From: Coriobacteriaceae bacterium AM113-163 | GTDB taxonomy: Bacteria > Actinomycetota > Coriobacteriia > Coriobacteriales > Coriobacteriaceae | Length of the DNA: 64,000 bases | Direction: 5' to 3' | NCBI GenBank assembly: GCA_027673765.1 | Contig: JAQDWB010000009.1 | Span: 1-64,000 of the forward strand | In this document: piece by piece, positions 62,324 through 64,000 of the stretch | How positions within the stretch are numbered: the stretch's first letter is position 1 | Layout: each line of letters begins with the position of its first letter | The notes under the pieces: generated by a model | Told to the model about the DNA's origin: nothing | Databases searched by the model: none | Seen by the model: only the letters and a program-made list of their open reading frames with translations | Translations under genes and position numbers: made by a program

Positions 62324-62980
62324 TTAATTAAGCGTGTGATCGTGGCTCGCTTGATACCAAACGACGACTCCTATGATTCTAATCCTCCGTTTGTTAAACA
62401 TCAGATCCGGACTTGCTGTTGCATATGAATGGGACGACAGCACAATCATGTCGTTTCCTTCGGCAAATCGCCTAATTACCGGTGTTTTACCGTCTGCGAG
62501 CGCCAATACAGCACAGCCGTTCCAGGGCTTTGCGGTGGTATCGACAAGTAGTAAGCTGCCGGGAGGGTAAATGCGGGACATTTCGTCGCCTTTGATTTTA
62601 ACGAAAACACTATGTGGGTGACGTTTGGCTACGTCTACAGGCGCGCAAGCATTTTGTTGGCCGTGCGTGATGCGGCGCTTTTGCGATTCGATATCGATGA
62701 CGGGAAATGCGCCCTCCATTTCGTGGATAGCAGGGTCTTCGTCGGTGACGATTCTTTTATTTGCGAGCTTTACGGCTAAACCGTTTTCCTCGCCAACAAG
62801 TTCATCGCGGGTGCAACCGAAGAGCGCTTGTAACTTTTCAATATAGCGCTCACGGGGGGCATACCGACTTTTTTCCCAACGACAAACGGTCTCTTTAGAT
62901 ACCCCCAACATCTCTGCAAGTTGCGCCTGACCAAGATGCTCCATGGTGCGGAGTTTACGAATATTTGCCCCGAAGCCCAT
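62324..62980 (-). CDS. HTH regulator with S24-like domain lacking catalytic Ser
   Basis: A 218-residue regulator: XRE-type helix-turn-helix (1-60, with LAEMLGVSKETVCRWEK) and a C-terminal S24/LexA-like fold (about 125-215). In LexA and CI the site GDSM holds the catalytic Ser; here it reads GDEM (Glu133), and the Lys partner (VKRL) reads IRRF (Arg170). Self-cleavage is therefore unlikely. It starts 2 nt after the arginine deiminase-like stop, using a ribosome site inside that gene, so it is probably translated with it and may control it. Lower GC here suggests transfer. Confidence 0.85.
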   Translation of the reverse strand: MGFGANIRKLRTMEHLGQAQLAEMLGVSKETVCRWEKSRYAPRERYIEKLQALFGCTRDELVGEENGLAVKLANKRIVTDEDPAIHEMEGAFPVIDIESQKRRITHGQQNACAPVDVAKRHPHSVFVKIKGDEMSRIYPPGSLLLVDTTAKPWNGCAVLALADGKTPVIRRFAEGNDMIVLSSHSYATASPDLMFNKRRIRIIGVVVWYQASHDHTLN

Positions 62981-62982
62981 GG

Positions 62983-64000
62983 CTATAGATCCTCTCGCCA
63001 CAGAGGGAGGCATAGACAGTTTGTGCCACCATAGCCTTTGGTGAGCTCGTCAATGGATAGCGGGAATAATTCCATTCCTGCTTTCTCAAGCGCTTCGTTG
63101 GTCCAAACGTTTTCTTCATATACGCATAGTTTTCCTGGCGAGAGCGCAAGGATAGACGTTGCGTTGTTCCGGCGTTCTCTTTCGTAGGCGGTTTGATTCC
63201 CGCCTCCGCAGTCAATTACTTTTATTGGTTCGCAACAGGCTGCAGAGAGTATTTCCGGAATCGTGCGATCGATAGGAGTGATCGTAAGGCCCCTTCCGGA
63301 TCGTTTTAGTTGAATGCTGTATGCATCAACGGCATTGCATATCTCACGATCGATGAGGAACGCGTCGTGATCAATTCTACTTATGAACGTATCGAGGTGG
63401 ATACGCAGCCCGTCAGAGGGGACTCGAATCGCAATTAGCTCGGTGGTCTGGAATTTATTTGAGGTCAGGAGCTCTTTGGCAAGTGACTCGACGGCGGCGG
63501 GTTCAGTTCGGTCAGAGATTCCAACTAATATTGTCTTAGCACTGATAACAATAATGTCTCCGCCTTCGATATGGTAACTACTCCTGTTCAAATCACATAC
63601 TGGAGTTTCTCCCATGATCTTGTGGTGGGTGAATATCTGCCGGTATAAGGCGACCTCACGATCACGCTCAGGCCAGTACATATGATTTAGGATGATGCCG
63701 TCTCCGACTACCACAGCAGGATCACGAGTGAAAAAAAGCGTGTTGAGGGGATTGACCAAGAGCGAGGCGGGATCAAATTGCTCGTGCACGAGCGCCCGTA
63801 GTGTTTCCGACTGGTTTGAACATAGCTCAGTGTCTCCAAAGCGAATGCCGTTAAGTACTATATTCACCAATTCCTGGGTGTTCTTAGCGTTCTCAAACAA
63901 CTGGGTTATTGTCTCGAGGAACTCTCTACCTGTTGCCCCGCTGCAACGGAGGTAGTCATCAATAAAATATTTAAGTGATTGGGGCTCAGTTTCAAGTGAG
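62983..64000 (-). CDS. Arginine deiminase-like protein (partial)
   Basis: Amidinotransferase-fold enzyme of the arginine deiminase type (arginine to citrulline and ammonia). The N-terminus lies beyond the window; the reading frame stays open from 64000 (SLETEPQSLKYFIDDYLRC...). About 338 residues are visible of a usual 400-420. Motifs: LNTLFFTRDP (about 90), IEGGDIIVI with the catalytic Asp/Glu, HLDTFISRIDHD with His, and the C-terminal GYGGTNCLCLPLW with the nucleophilic Cys in the position of the family's RGGPRCMSMP. So it may be active, but divergent from standard ArcA. It ends next to a regulator gene. Confidence 0.82.
   Translation of the reverse strand, partial: SLETEPQSLKYFIDDYLRCSGATGREFLETITQLFENAKNTQELVNIVLNGIRFGDTELCSNQSETLRALVHEQFDPASLLVNPLNTLFFTRDPAVVVGDGIILNHMYWPERDREVALYRQIFTHHKIMGETPVCDLNRSSYHIEGGDIIVISAKTILVGISDRTEPAAVESLAKELLTSNKFQTTELIAIRVPSDGLRIHLDTFISRIDHDAFLIDREICNAVDAYSIQLKRSGRGLTITPIDRTIPEILSAACCEPIKVIDCGGGNQTAYERERRNNATSILALSPGKLCVYEENVWTNEALEKAGMELFPLSIDELTKGYGGTNCLCLPLWREDL

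Noticed and set aside
1..64000. tRNA, rRNA, CRISPR array, insertion sequence or replication origin
   Set aside because: No cloverleaf-like gene, rRNA, regularly spaced repeat array, transposase gene or DnaA-box cluster was recognised by eye. This was not run through a dedicated tool such as tRNAscan-SE.

Overview
The window is high-GC, tightly packed bacterial DNA with no phage, insertion sequence, rRNA, tRNA or CRISPR array that I can see. Gene content suggests an anaerobic gut actinobacterium of the class Coriobacteriia, most like Collinsella. This rests on superoxide reductase instead of a visible SOD, class III fructose bisphosphatase, a ruvCAB block with an actinobacterial/Bacillus-type LexA box, a divergent DnaE and MetRS, and an arginine deiminase relative. 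The genus is an inference from style and was not searched.

Layout. 0.3-5.5 kb: M42 peptidase, mnmA, cysK divergent from an Rrf2 regulator, a small holin-like membrane protein and a YerC/TrpR-like regulator. 5.6-24.8 kb: a DNA replication and repair stretch with addB-addA, dnaE, a SWIM/SNF2 helicase and SOS-controlled ruvCAB, interrupted by superoxide reductase and an NAD-synthetase-like protein whose catalytic motifs are all lost. 25-30.5 kb: fhs (formate-THF ligase), a PASTA-like membrane protein, a CDF metal transporter and a zinc-ribbon protein. 30.5-38 kb: an accessory stretch with a possible 30-residue peptide, an ADP-ribosylglycohydrolase, a YhcG/DUF1016 nuclease, a PH-like small protein, a secreted PI-PLC-like surface protein and two tandem paralogous lipoproteins. 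38.3-43.7 kb: fchA-folD (one-carbon metabolism), a C69 dipeptidase, and a phasin-like/AarF kinase pair.

43.7-51.8 kb holds the most unusual locus. A 154-bp inverted-repeat element is followed by a cobalamin riboswitch, which leads into a two-gene surface-protein operon. The first protein (about 2157 residues) has seven Ig-like repeats, a transcobalamin-like C-terminal (DUF4430) domain, a PQQ-type beta-propeller, an InlB-type repeat and a membrane anchor. The second is a membrane-tethered DUF4430 protein. The riboswitch and the transcobalamin-like domains together suggest a vitamin B12 capture system at the Gram-positive cell surface, with a logic like Bacteroides BtuG but a different architecture.

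51.9-64 kb: two GtrA-like flippases, fbp, a DegV fatty-acid-binding protein behind nested palindromes, a TIM-barrel protein, an RsmB-type rRNA methyltransferase with a MetRS carrying a KASSS-type signature loop, a DUF3267 zincin-like membrane protein, queH, and a lower-GC pair at the edge: an S24-fold regulator lacking its catalytic serine, coupled to an arginine deiminase that runs off the window.

Functional links: fhs, fchA and folD form a one-carbon chain in which FolD has lost the cyclohydrolase residues and FchA supplies that step. AddAB, RuvCAB and the SNF2 helicase are recombination and repair functions. CysK and the divergent Rrf2 regulator look like a cysteine-control unit.
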